Shown: in pieces, positions 6,062 through 12,459 of the stretch
Numbering within the stretch: position 1 is the first letter of the stretch
Layout: every line of letters starts with the position of its first letter
Assembly: GCA_016200765.1 (NCBI GenBank)
Contig: JACQEC010000121.1
Coordinates: forward strand, 1-12,459
DNA from: Chloroflexota bacterium
GTDB taxonomy: Bacteria > Chloroflexota > Anaerolineae > JACRMK01
Length of the DNA stretch: 12,459 bases
Direction of reading: 5' to 3'
The notes under the pieces: model-generated
What the model was told of the DNA's origin: nothing
Databases searched by the model: none
What the model saw: only the letters and a program-made list of their open reading frames with translations
Made by a program: the position numbers and the translations under genes

Positions 6062-7615
6062 GTGGACCCGGTCAATGATCACCGCGCCCTGCGCCTGCCC
6101 CCGATCCATCCCCGATCCAGTCGGGGACGGGGGGGCCTGCTTGCCATCGGCCTGATTGCGCCGCTGGCGGCGGGCTTCCTCGCGTGGCGCGGCTCGTTTG
6201 ACGGCCTCTACGGGCAGGACCCGTACGCTTATTACGACTACGCCATTGGCACCTTGCGCGGGTGGTTGAGCGCGGGGCCAAGCCTTAATCTCCCCTTCTT
6301 TTACTGGCCGCCGGGCTATCCCGCGCTGATCTTGCTCGCGGCGCAGGGGATTGGCCTTAGCCCGCTGGCCGGGCAGGTTGTCAGTCTTTGCGCGGGCGGG
6401 CTGGCGGCGGTGTTCACGGGGCTGTTAGCCCGCGAGCTGGATCGTGATGACCGGCGCGTGCCCCTGCTGGCCGCGCTGATGGTGGCGTTCAGCGGCCAGT
6501 TGTGGCAGTCGGCGATGGTCGTCATGCCCGACACGGCGGCGCTGGCCGCGGCGACGGGCGGGGTGTGGGCGCTCGCCCGTTATGCGCGCCGCAACAGCCT
6601 GCGCTGGCTCCTGCTGGCGGCGGGGGCGCTGGCGTGGGCGGTGATTACGCGCTGGGTCTATGCGCTCGTGGCGATCCCCTGCGCCCTCTACGCGCTGGTC
6701 GTGTTGAGCCGCCAGCCGCGTCGAGTCGCGCTGGCGCATGGTCTCGCGGCGGCGATATGGGTCGCCGTGATGCTGGGGCCGGTTGTCGTCCCCACGGTCA
6801 GCGCCATCCTCAAGCCGGGCGGCGGCCCGATCCCATTCGGCGCGGACTTCGAAGTCTATACGTGGAACCCGCTGAACGCTCTGCGCAGTGAGTTCGTCAA
6901 CGCCGATGGGCATCTGGTCTATCGCCTGCCGACCGGCTTATACTACACGCTCGCCCCGGCGCGCGAATACTATTTCACGCCGCTGTTGGCGCTGTTCATT
7001 TTGCCGGGATTGTGGGTCGTCGCCCGCCGCCGGTCGTTGGGGTCACGGCTGTTGGTGGTGGGCTGGGCGGCTATCGTGTACGTCTTTCTGATCGGCGCGC
7101 AGTGGCAGAACTTTCGCTTCACGCTCTCCTTCATGCCGCCGCTGGCGATTCTGGCCGCGATAGGGCTGGAGCGCACGACCGGCGCGATAGGCCGCATACC
7201 CCAACGCGGGCTGATGGGATCGTTGGTGGTGGTGAGCCTGCTGTGGATGGCTTTCAGCGGCGCGTCGCTGGCGCAAGGGTTCATCGAGCGCAAGGACGCC
7301 GACCTTGAGGTGGTGCGCTGGGCCGAGAGCCGCACGCCGCCGGATGCGCGCCTGCTGGCGTTTAGCATCACGCTGACCTTCCAGCATTATAGCCGCCTCG
7401 AGACGCGGGAGTTGTACACGCTGGACCCGGCGCAACTGGCCGCGCTGACGGTTGAGCGCAGGCCAACCTTCCTGCTGATCAATGTCGAGAACGTCGAGCA
7501 GCAGTGGGCGGGGCGCTCGCCCTCCGAGAACACCCGTTGGCTGCGCGACGGGCCGGGGCTGGCGGCGCTTGGGCAGTTCCGCGACTACACCTTGTTTCGG
7601 GTTGGGTCGCCGTGA
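6062..7615 (+). CDS. GT39-like (PMT_2/ArnT-type) membrane glycosyltransferase
   Basis: A 517-residue integral membrane protein. After the first helix (25-42) the outer loop carries GLYGQDPYAYYDYA (48-61); the acidic DPY motif is where GT39 enzymes hold their catalytic Asp (D53). NLPFFYWPPGYPALILL (76-92) is the second family hallmark. A series of hydrophobic helices follows, and the C-terminal 90 or so residues are a soluble domain. Such enzymes transfer a sugar from a polyprenyl-phosphate donor on the outer face of the membrane. The start is uncertain: GTG 6062 has no evident SD, and the first 23 residues are rich in Arg/Pro and overlap a CCCCGA/TCGGGG hairpin repeat, so an internal start nearer 6130 is possible. 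The gene overlaps the GT4 gene by 4 bp (GTGA), implying coupling. Confidence 0.8.
   Translation: MDPVNDHRALRLPPIHPRSSRGRGGLLAIGLIAPLAAGFLAWRGSFDGLYGQDPYAYYDYAIGTLRGWLSAGPSLNLPFFYWPPGYPALILLAAQGIGLSPLAGQVVSLCAGGLAAVFTGLLARELDRDDRRVPLLAALMVAFSGQLWQSAMVVMPDTAALAAATGGVWALARYARRNSLRWLLLAAGALAWAVITRWVYALVAIPCALYALVVLSRQPRRVALAHGLAAAIWVAVMLGPVVVPTVSAILKPGGGPIPFGADFEVYTWNPLNALRSEFVNADGHLVYRLPTGLYYTLAPAREYYFTPLLALFILPGLWVVARRRSLGSRLLVVGWAAIVYVFLIGAQWQNFRFTLSFMPPLAILAAIGLERTTGAIGRIPQRGLMGSLVVVSLLWMAFSGASLAQGFIERKDADLEVVRWAESRTPPDARLLAFSITLTFQHYSRLETRELYTLDPAQLAALTVERRPTFLLINVENVEQQWAGRSPSENTRWLRDGPGLAALGQFRDYTLFRVGSP
6099..6130. repeat. Direct repeat and hairpin at the GT39 5' end
   Basis: CCCCGATCCA occurs at 6099-6108 and 6110-6119. 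The second copy forms a hairpin, CCCCGA-TCCAG-TCGGGG (6110-6126), which extends with one mismatch to 6106-6130. It is a REP-like element lying within, or just before, the GT39 coding region. Confidence 0.6.
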
Positions 7616-8733
7616 GAATCGCCCTGATTGTGCCGGGGTTCAGCGCGGACGATAGCGACTGGTGCATCCCGGCGCTATTGAACCTCGCGCGCGCGCTGGG
7701 CCAGCGCGTCGAACTGGAGATATTCGCACTACGTTACCCACCCCGGCGCGGCGCGTATCAGGTGTCGGGTGTGCCGGTGCAGAGTCTGGGCACCATGCAC
7801 CGGCGCGGCGGAGCCAGCGCCGCGCTCTGGGCGGAGGCTGTCGCGCTGATCGCCCGGCGGCACCGCGCGCGGCACTTCGACCTCCTGCACGCCTTCTGGG
7901 CTGACGAACCGGCGTGGATCGGCGCGGCGGCGGCGCGGCTGTTGGGCGTGCCGCTCGTCGCCAGCATCGCCAACGGCGAGTTGAGCAGTCTGCCCGGCAT
8001 CGGCTACGGCTTACAGCGCCTCCCTCTGCAACGGCGGCTGATTGACTGGGCGTTGCAGAGCGCGGCGCAGGTCACGACCGGCTCGGATTATCTCGCGCAG
8101 ATGGCGCGCGCGCGCACGACGAGGCCGCTTTCGCTGGCCCCGCTGGGTGTGGACACGAACCTTTTCACGCCCGCCCTGTCAGAGCGGGCATCGGGGCCGC
8201 CGACCCTGCTGAACGTCGGCTCGCTCGCGCCGGTTAAGGGGCAGATGACCTTGTTGGAGGCGATGCGCCGCGTGGTGGCTGTCTGTCCGGCGGCGCGGCT
8301 CCGCATCATCGGCGAAGGGCCGTTAAGGGATGCGTTAAGGCGAGCCATCGGCGAATGGGGACTGGACGGGGCGGTGGAATTGTGCGGCGGCGTGGCGCAC
8401 GATCAACTGCCGGGCTACTACCGCGAGGCCAGCCTGCTCGTGCAAGCGTCCCTGCACGAAGCGCAGGGCATGGCCGTGCTGGAAGCGGCGGCGTGCGGCG
8501 TGCCGTGTGTGGGCACGGCGGTGGGCGTGGTGAGCGATCTCGCGCCGGATGCGGCGGTGGCCGTTCCGGCCGGCGACGCGCCGGCGCTGGCCGAAGCCAT
8601 CATTCAACTGCTCAACGACGACGCGCGGCGGCGCGCGCTGGGTCGCCGTGCGCGCCAGCGCGTCGCAGATGATTACCGCGTGGACGTTTGCGCGGAGCGA
8701 TTTGTGACATTATACGGCAAGGCCGGGCGCTAG
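7612..8733 (+). CDS. GT4-family (GT-B fold) glycosyltransferase
   Basis: GTG 7612 overlaps the previous stop (GTGA) and gives 373 residues, the usual length. The N-terminal Rossmann domain starts IALIVPGFSADDSDW (3-17), with FDLLHAFWADEPAWIGAAAARLLGVPLVAS following. The acceptor-side end is APLGVDTNLFTP (176-187). The donor domain opens NVGSLAPVKG (201-210, K209), then RLRIIGEGPLRDAL, and carries the EX7E motif HEAQGMAVLE (E283 and E291) followed by ACGVPCVGTAVG. This is a retaining, nucleotide-sugar-dependent enzyme acting in the cytoplasm or at the inner membrane face. It probably builds the same glycan as the GT39 and GT87 neighbours. Linkage and sugar are not predictable here. Confidence 0.92.
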   Translation: MRIALIVPGFSADDSDWCIPALLNLARALGQRVELEIFALRYPPRRGAYQVSGVPVQSLGTMHRRGGASAALWAEAVALIARRHRARHFDLLHAFWADEPAWIGAAAARLLGVPLVASIANGELSSLPGIGYGLQRLPLQRRLIDWALQSAAQVTTGSDYLAQMARARTTRPLSLAPLGVDTNLFTPALSERASGPPTLLNVGSLAPVKGQMTLLEAMRRVVAVCPAARLRIIGEGPLRDALRRAIGEWGLDGAVELCGGVAHDQLPGYYREASLLVQASLHEAQGMAVLEAAACGVPCVGTAVGVVSDLAPDAAVAVPAGDAPALAEAIIQLLNDDARRRALGRRARQRVADDYRVDVCAERFVTLYGKAGR

Positions 8734-8743
8734 CCGACCGGCA

Positions 8744-8789
8744 TCGGATAGAATCCGACGCCTACTCTGGCAAACCCGCTGCGCGGGTT
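8744..8789. terminator. Two hairpins between convergent genes; possible terminator
   Basis: TCGGAT-AGA-ATCCGA (8744-8758) and AACCCGC-TGC-GCGGGTT (8773-8789) are perfect stems in the 101-bp gap between the converging GT4 and propeller genes. There is no clear T-tract on either strand, so termination is inferred from position only. Confidence 0.45.
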
Positions 8790-8834
8790 AGATTGGGTGC
8801 CAAGGTCCAGGGTAGCCCACGTTCGCCATATTGT

Positions 8835-10421
8835 TTATCGTTTGCTGACCGTATTGCTGTCTTGATTTACGATCCACATGTTGACGCCATCGAATGCAAT
8901 ACCTCGTGGGCTAAGACCAACTGGCACTACCTTTATGATTGCCCCGTCACTGGCGCGCACGACTGTAACCGTACCGCTTGACATATTAGACACCCACATG
9001 TTTGCGCCATCAAAGGCAATGCCTGATGGAGAGTCAATGGTAGGGGTCATTACTTTGTAGCCATCACTAGCGCGAATCACGCTGACGTTGTTGCTATTCA
9101 GGTTCGTTACCCACATATTCGTGCCGTCAAAAGCGATCCCGTTCGGACTTGTGCCTACAGACGAAGTCATAACTACGACGCCATCGCTGGCCCGGATGGC
9201 GCTTACGCTATCACCGCTCACGACCCACATATTCGTGCCATCGAAAGCGATTCCTTGTGGGAGTGCTGCAACAGACACCGTTCTGACGATTGATCCGTCG
9301 TCGGCTTTTATGACACTCACACTGCTGCTTCCGTAGTTCGTCACCCATATATTTGTGCCATCAAAGGCCACACTATGGGGGTTTGTCCCAACCGTCACTG
9401 TTTGGACGATATAACCACTGTCAACCCTCATGACATTATTCCCTGTCCAATTGGCAACCCACAAGTATCTGCCATCGTATGCTAGACCATGTGGGTTAGC
9501 GAATCCTAACCACGTGCCGGCGAAAGCAGGAGGGTTGAGTTGGAGAATGGAAATACTGTTGCTGTTGAAATTTGCTGTCCATATTAGCCTTCCATCGAAT
9601 GCCACAGCAACTGGCGTAAGCTGATCTGTGATAGCGATGTTACTCAGGTTGGCATAGGCGGGGTACCACTTGAGTATTGCAATCTGTTGGGGATTTGGGC
9701 TAATCCGCGCATATCGTGCGTCCGCCAAGGTCTGCGTAATGAAGCCGGCGGCCCCTGCCAATAACGGAATCTCGCTGTCACGAGCAATCAGGAGATCAAT
9801 GCGCGCTTCGGCCACTGTGCCGCTGATAATATCTACGCCTGAGTGCGTGTGGACAGCGGGTGCAAAACTCGTGCTATCCATACCGTCCAGCGTTTCGGCG
9901 TTGAGGGCGAAGGGCACCGAGGCGATGCGCTGGTCGCGCGGCAGTGGCTTGAAGGCACTGCCGTTGAAGCTGGCCCACACGCGCATATTGCGGTCAGCCG
10001 CCGTAAAAGCGGACGCACTCAACGGCAATGTCATACCGCTCAAGGTCGTGTCACCCAGCAGGACATTGAACATGCCGTTAGTGACGGTCAGTGAGACGCT
10101 GGCTGCTGGCTCGCTTCCGCCGACACTGGTACCGTCGTTAGACCAGTACGAAGTATTGCCGGCCGCGTTGACAATCGCAAACTTGAACAAGCCTGCGCCG
10201 TTGGGCATACCCGACGGCAGTTGTCCTTGAAAAGCGACTATCGTGGGCGCCGTGATCAGTTCGGCAGTCGCGGGTATATGCGCTCCACCCAGCGCCAGCA
10301 CGACGGTTGCCGATAAGGCTGCGACTGCCAAGAGACATGCAGCCGCAATCCATCGCGCGACTCGTTTGTTCCAGCGCAATTCGATGATGATTCGATTGGT
10401 GGAAGTGTCCGTTTTAGACAT
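8835..10421 (-). CDS. Secreted or membrane-anchored protein with collar-like stalk and seven-blade NHL/YVTN-type propeller
   Basis: Translation begins at the ATG at 10419-10421, behind AGGAGG; 528 residues. Residues 22-45 are a single hydrophobic helix after a basic stretch (signal peptide or anchor). Next is an extracellular module with VAFQGQLPSGMPNGAGLFKF, a VTNGMFNVLLGD strand and RIASVPFALNAETLDGMDS, ending in FAPAVHTHSG. This layout recurs in Chloroflexi surface proteins (recalled). A linker (TVAEARIDLLIARD, DARYARIS) leads to seven repeats of 38-40 residues with consensus P.GIAFDGTNMWVTN..S..VSVIRASDG, i.e. one closed seven-blade propeller. Likely cell-surface binding or adhesion, or a lyase-like fold; no catalytic residues can be assigned. 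GC is about 50% in the propeller against roughly 65-75% around it. Confidence 0.75.
   Translation of the reverse strand: MSKTDTSTNRIIIELRWNKRVARWIAAACLLAVAALSATVVLALGGAHIPATAELITAPTIVAFQGQLPSGMPNGAGLFKFAIVNAAGNTSYWSNDGTSVGGSEPAASVSLTVTNGMFNVLLGDTTLSGMTLPLSASAFTAADRNMRVWASFNGSAFKPLPRDQRIASVPFALNAETLDGMDSTSFAPAVHTHSGVDIISGTVAEARIDLLIARDSEIPLLAGAAGFITQTLADARYARISPNPQQIAILKWYPAYANLSNIAITDQLTPVAVAFDGRLIWTANFNSNSISILQLNPPAFAGTWLGFANPHGLAYDGRYLWVANWTGNNVMRVDSGYIVQTVTVGTNPHSVAFDGTNIWVTNYGSSSVSVIKADDGSIVRTVSVAALPQGIAFDGTNMWVVSGDSVSAIRASDGVVVMTSSVGTSPNGIAFDGTNMWVTNLNSNNVSVIRASDGYKVMTPTIDSPSGIAFDGANMWVSNMSSGTVTVVRASDGAIIKVVPVGLSPRGIAFDGVNMWIVNQDSNTVSKR
8838..9650 (-). repeat. Seven imperfect tandem DNA repeats of about 117 bp encoding propeller blades
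   Basis: The AFDG-coding anchor recurs at 8886, 9006, 9123, 9237, 9357, 9471 and 9591 (spacing 120, 117, 114, 120, 114, 120, all multiples of three). Several units share long near-identical stretches such as ACCCACATATTCGTGCC (9109 and 9223 regions), pointing to recent internal duplication or gene conversion. Confidence 0.85.
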
Positions 10422-10509
10422 GAGAGCCTCCTGTTGAAGGTGACTGCGTCTTGACCCGGTCGTGATGGTTGTCGGTCGCTTCATCTTCGCAACATACCCT
10501 GTAGCCGCC

Positions 10510-10590
10510 TCAGTCGCTTTCCTTCTCGCTTTTCCGTCTGCGCGGGCTAGGCTTCTGTACTGCCCATGGCGACACAGTTCCCACACGCAT
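10510..10590 (-). CDS. Possible small ORF, 26 aa, with strong SD
   Basis: On the minus strand GGAGGT (10597-10602) stands 6 nt before an ATG (10588-10590) that opens 26 codons, ending in TGA at 10510-10512: MRVGTVSPWAVQKPSPRRRK followed by SEKESD. It is basic and hydrophilic, and I know no homologue. It lies 14 bp after the cyclase stop. The SD, however, falls within the spacer of a good promoter whose transcripts would start inside the ORF, so translation could only come from cyclase read-through. Doubtful. Confidence 0.25.
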   Translation of the reverse strand: MRVGTVSPWAVQKPSPRRRKSEKESD

Positions 10591-10618
10591 AATAGTACCT
10601 CCGGTTATTGACTGTCAA
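10589..10618 (-). promoter_or_regulatory. Sigma70-like promoter for the propeller gene
   Basis: Reading the minus strand, TTGACA (10613-10618, perfect -35) is followed after 18 bp by TATTAT (10589-10594, 5 of 6). The -35 overlaps the cyclase stop region. Transcription would begin near 10582, leaving about 160 nt of leader before the ATG at 10421. Confidence 0.6.
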
Positions 10619-11885
10619 CACCGGCTAGCGTTGTCGCTTGCGGTTTATGCGCTTTTGTCCCCACCAAATACCACGTCTCCATCTCCCCTTTGCCCTTGAT
10701 CAGCACCGTGCCGCGCGGCTCGCAGATGAACTCATCTTTGATCAGTTCGTAGGTGTTGCGCGTGATTTGAATCTGGCCGGCCGTGCCTTGCGATTCCATG
10801 CGGCTGGCGGTGTTCACCATGTCGCCCCACAGGTCGTACTGGAACTTCTTGCGCCCAATCACGCCGGCAATCAGCGGGCCGGAGTTGATGCCGATGCGGA
10901 AGTCCACCCGCTTGCCCCGGCGCGGCGGCTGGCTCTGGATATAGGCGGACATCTCCAGCGCCGCGCGCGCGGCCGCCTGCGCGTGGTCGGGGCGCGGGCG
11001 CGGCACGCCGGAAGCGACCATATAGTTGTCGCCGATGGTGCGGATTTTTTCAAGATCGTGCTTTTCCACCAGCGAATCGAAGTGCGAGAAGATCTCGTTG
11101 AGCAGATCCACCATCTCCACCGGCGCCATCTCGGCGGTCAGCGGCGTGAAGCCGACCAGATCGGCGTAGAGCACGCTGGCGTGATCGTACTGGTTGGCGA
11201 TGGTGCGTGTCTCGTTCTTCAAGATGAGAGCGACCTCTTTCGGCAGCACGTTGAGCAGAAGGTTCTCGGACTTCTCCTGTTCAATGTGCAGTAATTTCAG
11301 GAATGTTTCCTTCTGGCCGACGAAGTAGTAGAGCAGCACGAAGGCGATGCCGCAGACCGCGCCGATGTTCATCACGAAGAAAAGGACGATCCACACGGGC
11401 GACAAGTGGTTTTCGAGACGGACGAAGGGCTGGAGCAGGCCGCTGAGAGCGACGAGGCCCACATAGGTTACAAACCAGCGCCACGCCCGGCGCGGCTCAT
11501 CGAAGACCAGCGCGCCCAGCGGCGACAACAGCGACCAGATGATCACGGCGCTGGAGTTGATAAAGCCGCCGAGCGTGATCATCAGGAGAAACGGCAGCAG
11601 GAGAATGAGTAATAACTGGCTGAAGCGGAAGAAGTGATAGCGGTGCGTCCGGGCGAAGACGACGATGCTGATGAGCGAGAGAATAGTGTAGCTCAACGGG
11701 ATGGAGCCGGCTAGCCATTCCCCCAGCGCCACGTACAGCAGTCCCCACAGTGCGGCGGCGGTCGTGACCATAGGCGAGCAGATAACCAGCAGGGTCTTCG
11801 GCAGACGCACCTCGTCACTGTCGGCGGGGTCACGGCCGATATGTGACAGGGTCAGGACTATACGGTTCAGCAAGGATTGGAACAA
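10605..11885 (-). CDS. Class III adenylyl cyclase with six-helix membrane N-terminus
   Basis: 426 residues from TTG (11883-11885), chosen for GAGAGGGG about 7 nt upstream. The N-terminal third holds about six hydrophobic helices (near 31-57, 61-78, 88-106, 110-128, 136-154, 163-189). A helical linker follows (ETFLKLLHIEQEKSENLLLNVLPKEVALIL), the usual pre-catalytic segment. The cyclase domain has both metal Asp residues (D242 in YADLVGFT, D286 in IRTIGDNYM), the adenine-selecting pair K280 and D351 (LEKIRTIGD; FQYDLWGD), and N358/R362 (VNTASRME). It should convert ATP to cAMP at the inner membrane face; the membrane part may sense a signal but shows no known sensor domain. It lies 24 bp downstream of the dehydratase, probably in one operon. 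Confidence 0.92.
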   Translation of the reverse strand: MFQSLLNRIVLTLSHIGRDPADSDEVRLPKTLLVICSPMVTTAAALWGLLYVALGEWLAGSIPLSYTILSLISIVVFARTHRYHFFRFSQLLLILLLPFLLMITLGGFINSSAVIIWSLLSPLGALVFDEPRRAWRWFVTYVGLVALSGLLQPFVRLENHLSPVWIVLFFVMNIGAVCGIAFVLLYYFVGQKETFLKLLHIEQEKSENLLLNVLPKEVALILKNETRTIANQYDHASVLYADLVGFTPLTAEMAPVEMVDLLNEIFSHFDSLVEKHDLEKIRTIGDNYMVASGVPRPRPDHAQAAARAALEMSAYIQSQPPRRGKRVDFRIGINSGPLIAGVIGRKKFQYDLWGDMVNTASRMESQGTAGQIQITRNTYELIKDEFICEPRGTVLIKGKGEMETWYLVGTKAHKPQATTLAGVDSQ

Positions 11886-11909
11886 GGCGCACCCCTCTCG
11901 TGTGTTGGT

Positions 11910-12254
11910 TTATCGCGATGCGAACAACGGGTCGGTTTTGGCGGCCATGATGAAATCATTGCGATGCAAGCCTTTGATCTTGTGCGTCCACCAGGTCACC
12001 GTCACACGCCCCCACTCGGTCAAGATAGCCGGATGATGCCCTTCGGCCTCGGCCAGCGCGCCCACGCGCTGGGTGAAGGCCAGCGCCTGCGCGAAGTTTG
12101 GAAACTTGAACACGCGCTCCAACCGGTTGATGCCGCCGCGCTCCACAATCTGCCAGCCGGGCACCTGTGGCTGAAATTCGGCTATCTCGGCTTCCGTCAC
12201 CACCGGCTCGCCGCCGCGGCAGGCGACGCATTTCATGCTTGTCAGCGTATCCAT
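11910..12254 (-). CDS. 4a-hydroxytetrahydrobiopterin dehydratase (pterin-4a-carbinolamine dehydratase)
   Basis: 114 residues from the ATG at 12252-12254, chosen because AGGAGGGG lies just before it and because the longer start at 12275 falls inside the -10 box. The family signature is complete: E69, H73-H74-P75 (AEGHHPAILTE), W81, H91 (VTWWTHKIKGL) and D100. The N-terminal KCVACRGGEPVVTEAEI is usual in bacterial members. It dehydrates 4a-hydroxy-tetrahydropterin to regenerate the cofactor of aromatic amino acid hydroxylases, but in bacteria lacking such hydroxylases the role is unclear. No hydroxylase gene lies in this window. First gene of the minus-strand unit with the cyclase. Confidence 0.95.
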   Translation of the reverse strand: MDTLTSMKCVACRGGEPVVTEAEIAEFQPQVPGWQIVERGGINRLERVFKFPNFAQALAFTQRVGALAEAEGHHPAILTEWGRVTVTWWTHKIKGLHRNDFIMAAKTDPLFASR

Positions 12255-12273
12255 TGCCCCTCCTGTGAATTGC

Positions 12274-12303
12274 ATTATACTCGCGGGGCGATGGCTGTGC
12301 CAG
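12274..12303 (-). promoter_or_regulatory. Promoter of the dehydratase-cyclase unit
   Basis: On the minus strand TATAAT (12274-12279) is perfect, with CTGGCA (12298-12303, 4 of 6) as -35 at an 18-bp spacing. The predicted transcript starts near 12267, only about 13 nt before the ATG, with the SD in between. Confidence 0.65.
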
Positions 12304-12317
12304 TCATACGGCTGTTG

Positions 12318-12393
12318 CTAGGGCCATCGCATCAAAAATGGGCTGAGAGCGGCTGGTGAGATAATAGGCTATTCTTGCATGAGGAGAGTAGCC
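12318..12393 (+). mobile_element. Probable left end of an ISAs1-family insertion sequence
   Basis: The segment from about CTAGGGCCATCGCATCAAAA (12318-12337) to the transposase ATG looks like an IS terminus: a short leader of 75 bp, a repeat-like start and an SD (GAGGAGAG, 12381-12388). The matching right end is outside the window, so the border is an estimate. Confidence 0.5.
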
Positions 12394-12459
12394 ATGACTC
12401 AGCCCATCGCGGGCCGGATTACAGAACATTTTGCCCAACTGAAAGATCCGCGCATCGAG
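12394..12459 (+). CDS. ISAs1-family transposase, N-terminal fragment cut by window end
   Basis: ATG 12394 behind GAGGAGAG (5-nt spacer) opens MTQPIAGRITEHFAQLKDPR and continues into IE. The HFAQLKDPRIE stretch is the characteristic N-terminus of ISAs1-family DDE transposases (pattern HF..L.DPR.E). Only 22 codons are visible, so integrity cannot be judged. Confidence 0.75.
   Translation, partial: MTQPIAGRITEHFAQLKDPRIE

Noticed and set aside
8838..9650. Regularly spaced repeats as a CRISPR array
   Set aside because: The period is about 117 bp, units are imperfect, all spacings are multiples of three and the whole is coding; these are propeller blades.
9670..10230. Plus-strand frame of 186 codons opposite the propeller gene
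   Set aside because: No SD or domain; the minus strand encodes a signal segment and regular modules.
10422..10586. N-terminal extension of the propeller protein from GTG 10586
   Set aside because: It would begin close to the predicted transcript start with no usable SD; ATG 10421 has AGGAGG and is followed directly by a signal segment.
12255..12275. Longer dehydratase start at ATG 12275
   Set aside because: That ATG overlaps the -10 box and precedes the predicted transcript start; the inner ATG has a strong SD.

Overview
The window looks like a chromosomal segment of a high-GC bacterium with densely packed genes and frequent GTG/TTG starts. The gene styles resemble Chloroflexota (Anaerolineae-like): Chloroflexi-type glycosyltransferases, extracellular proteins with a collar-like stalk and an NHL/YVTN propeller, and class III cyclases with a membrane N-terminus. 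The taxon is an inference from gene style, not a proven call.

Plus strand, 1-8733: a glycan or glycolipid assembly and modification locus. It opens with the 3' part of a GT87-like membrane glycosyltransferase. Four overlapping, probably translationally coupled genes follow: a SAM-dependent methyltransferase, a flavin-reductase-fold protein with an extra N-terminal region, a two-domain GNAT acetyltransferase and a PIG-L/LmbE deacetylase. A separate transcription unit follows, with an extended -10 promoter, a leader of about 155 nt and a His-rich CopD-like membrane protein. Then come a GT39-like membrane glycosyltransferase and a GT4 glycosyltransferase that overlap by 4 bp. The likely theme is lipid-linked sugar transfer at the membrane (GT87, GT39), cytoplasmic sugar addition (GT4) and decoration or trimming (methyl, acetyl, deacetyl).

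Minus strand, 12254 down to 8835: a convergent unit of three clear genes. These are a pterin-4a-carbinolamine dehydratase with a good promoter and SD, an integral-membrane class III adenylyl cyclase 24 bp downstream, and then, behind its own TTGACA/TATTAT promoter, a secreted or anchored protein with a seven-blade propeller. A possible 26-codon ORF overlaps that promoter. The propeller section is much less GC-rich than its surroundings and is built of tandem DNA repeats of about 117 bp.

Right edge: the start of an ISAs1-family transposase gene, cut by the window end, with a probable IS left end just upstream of the dehydratase promoter.

The most unusual sequence-level signal is a set of short repeats that invade coding sequence. 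An AT-rich repeat plus a REP-like motif lies in frame inside the GT87 gene. A palindromic/direct-repeat element forms the GT87 C-terminus and also supplies the methyltransferase start codon. Part of that same element recurs in frame in the interdomain linker of the GNAT protein 2.3 kb away. No CRISPR array, tRNA or rRNA was seen.
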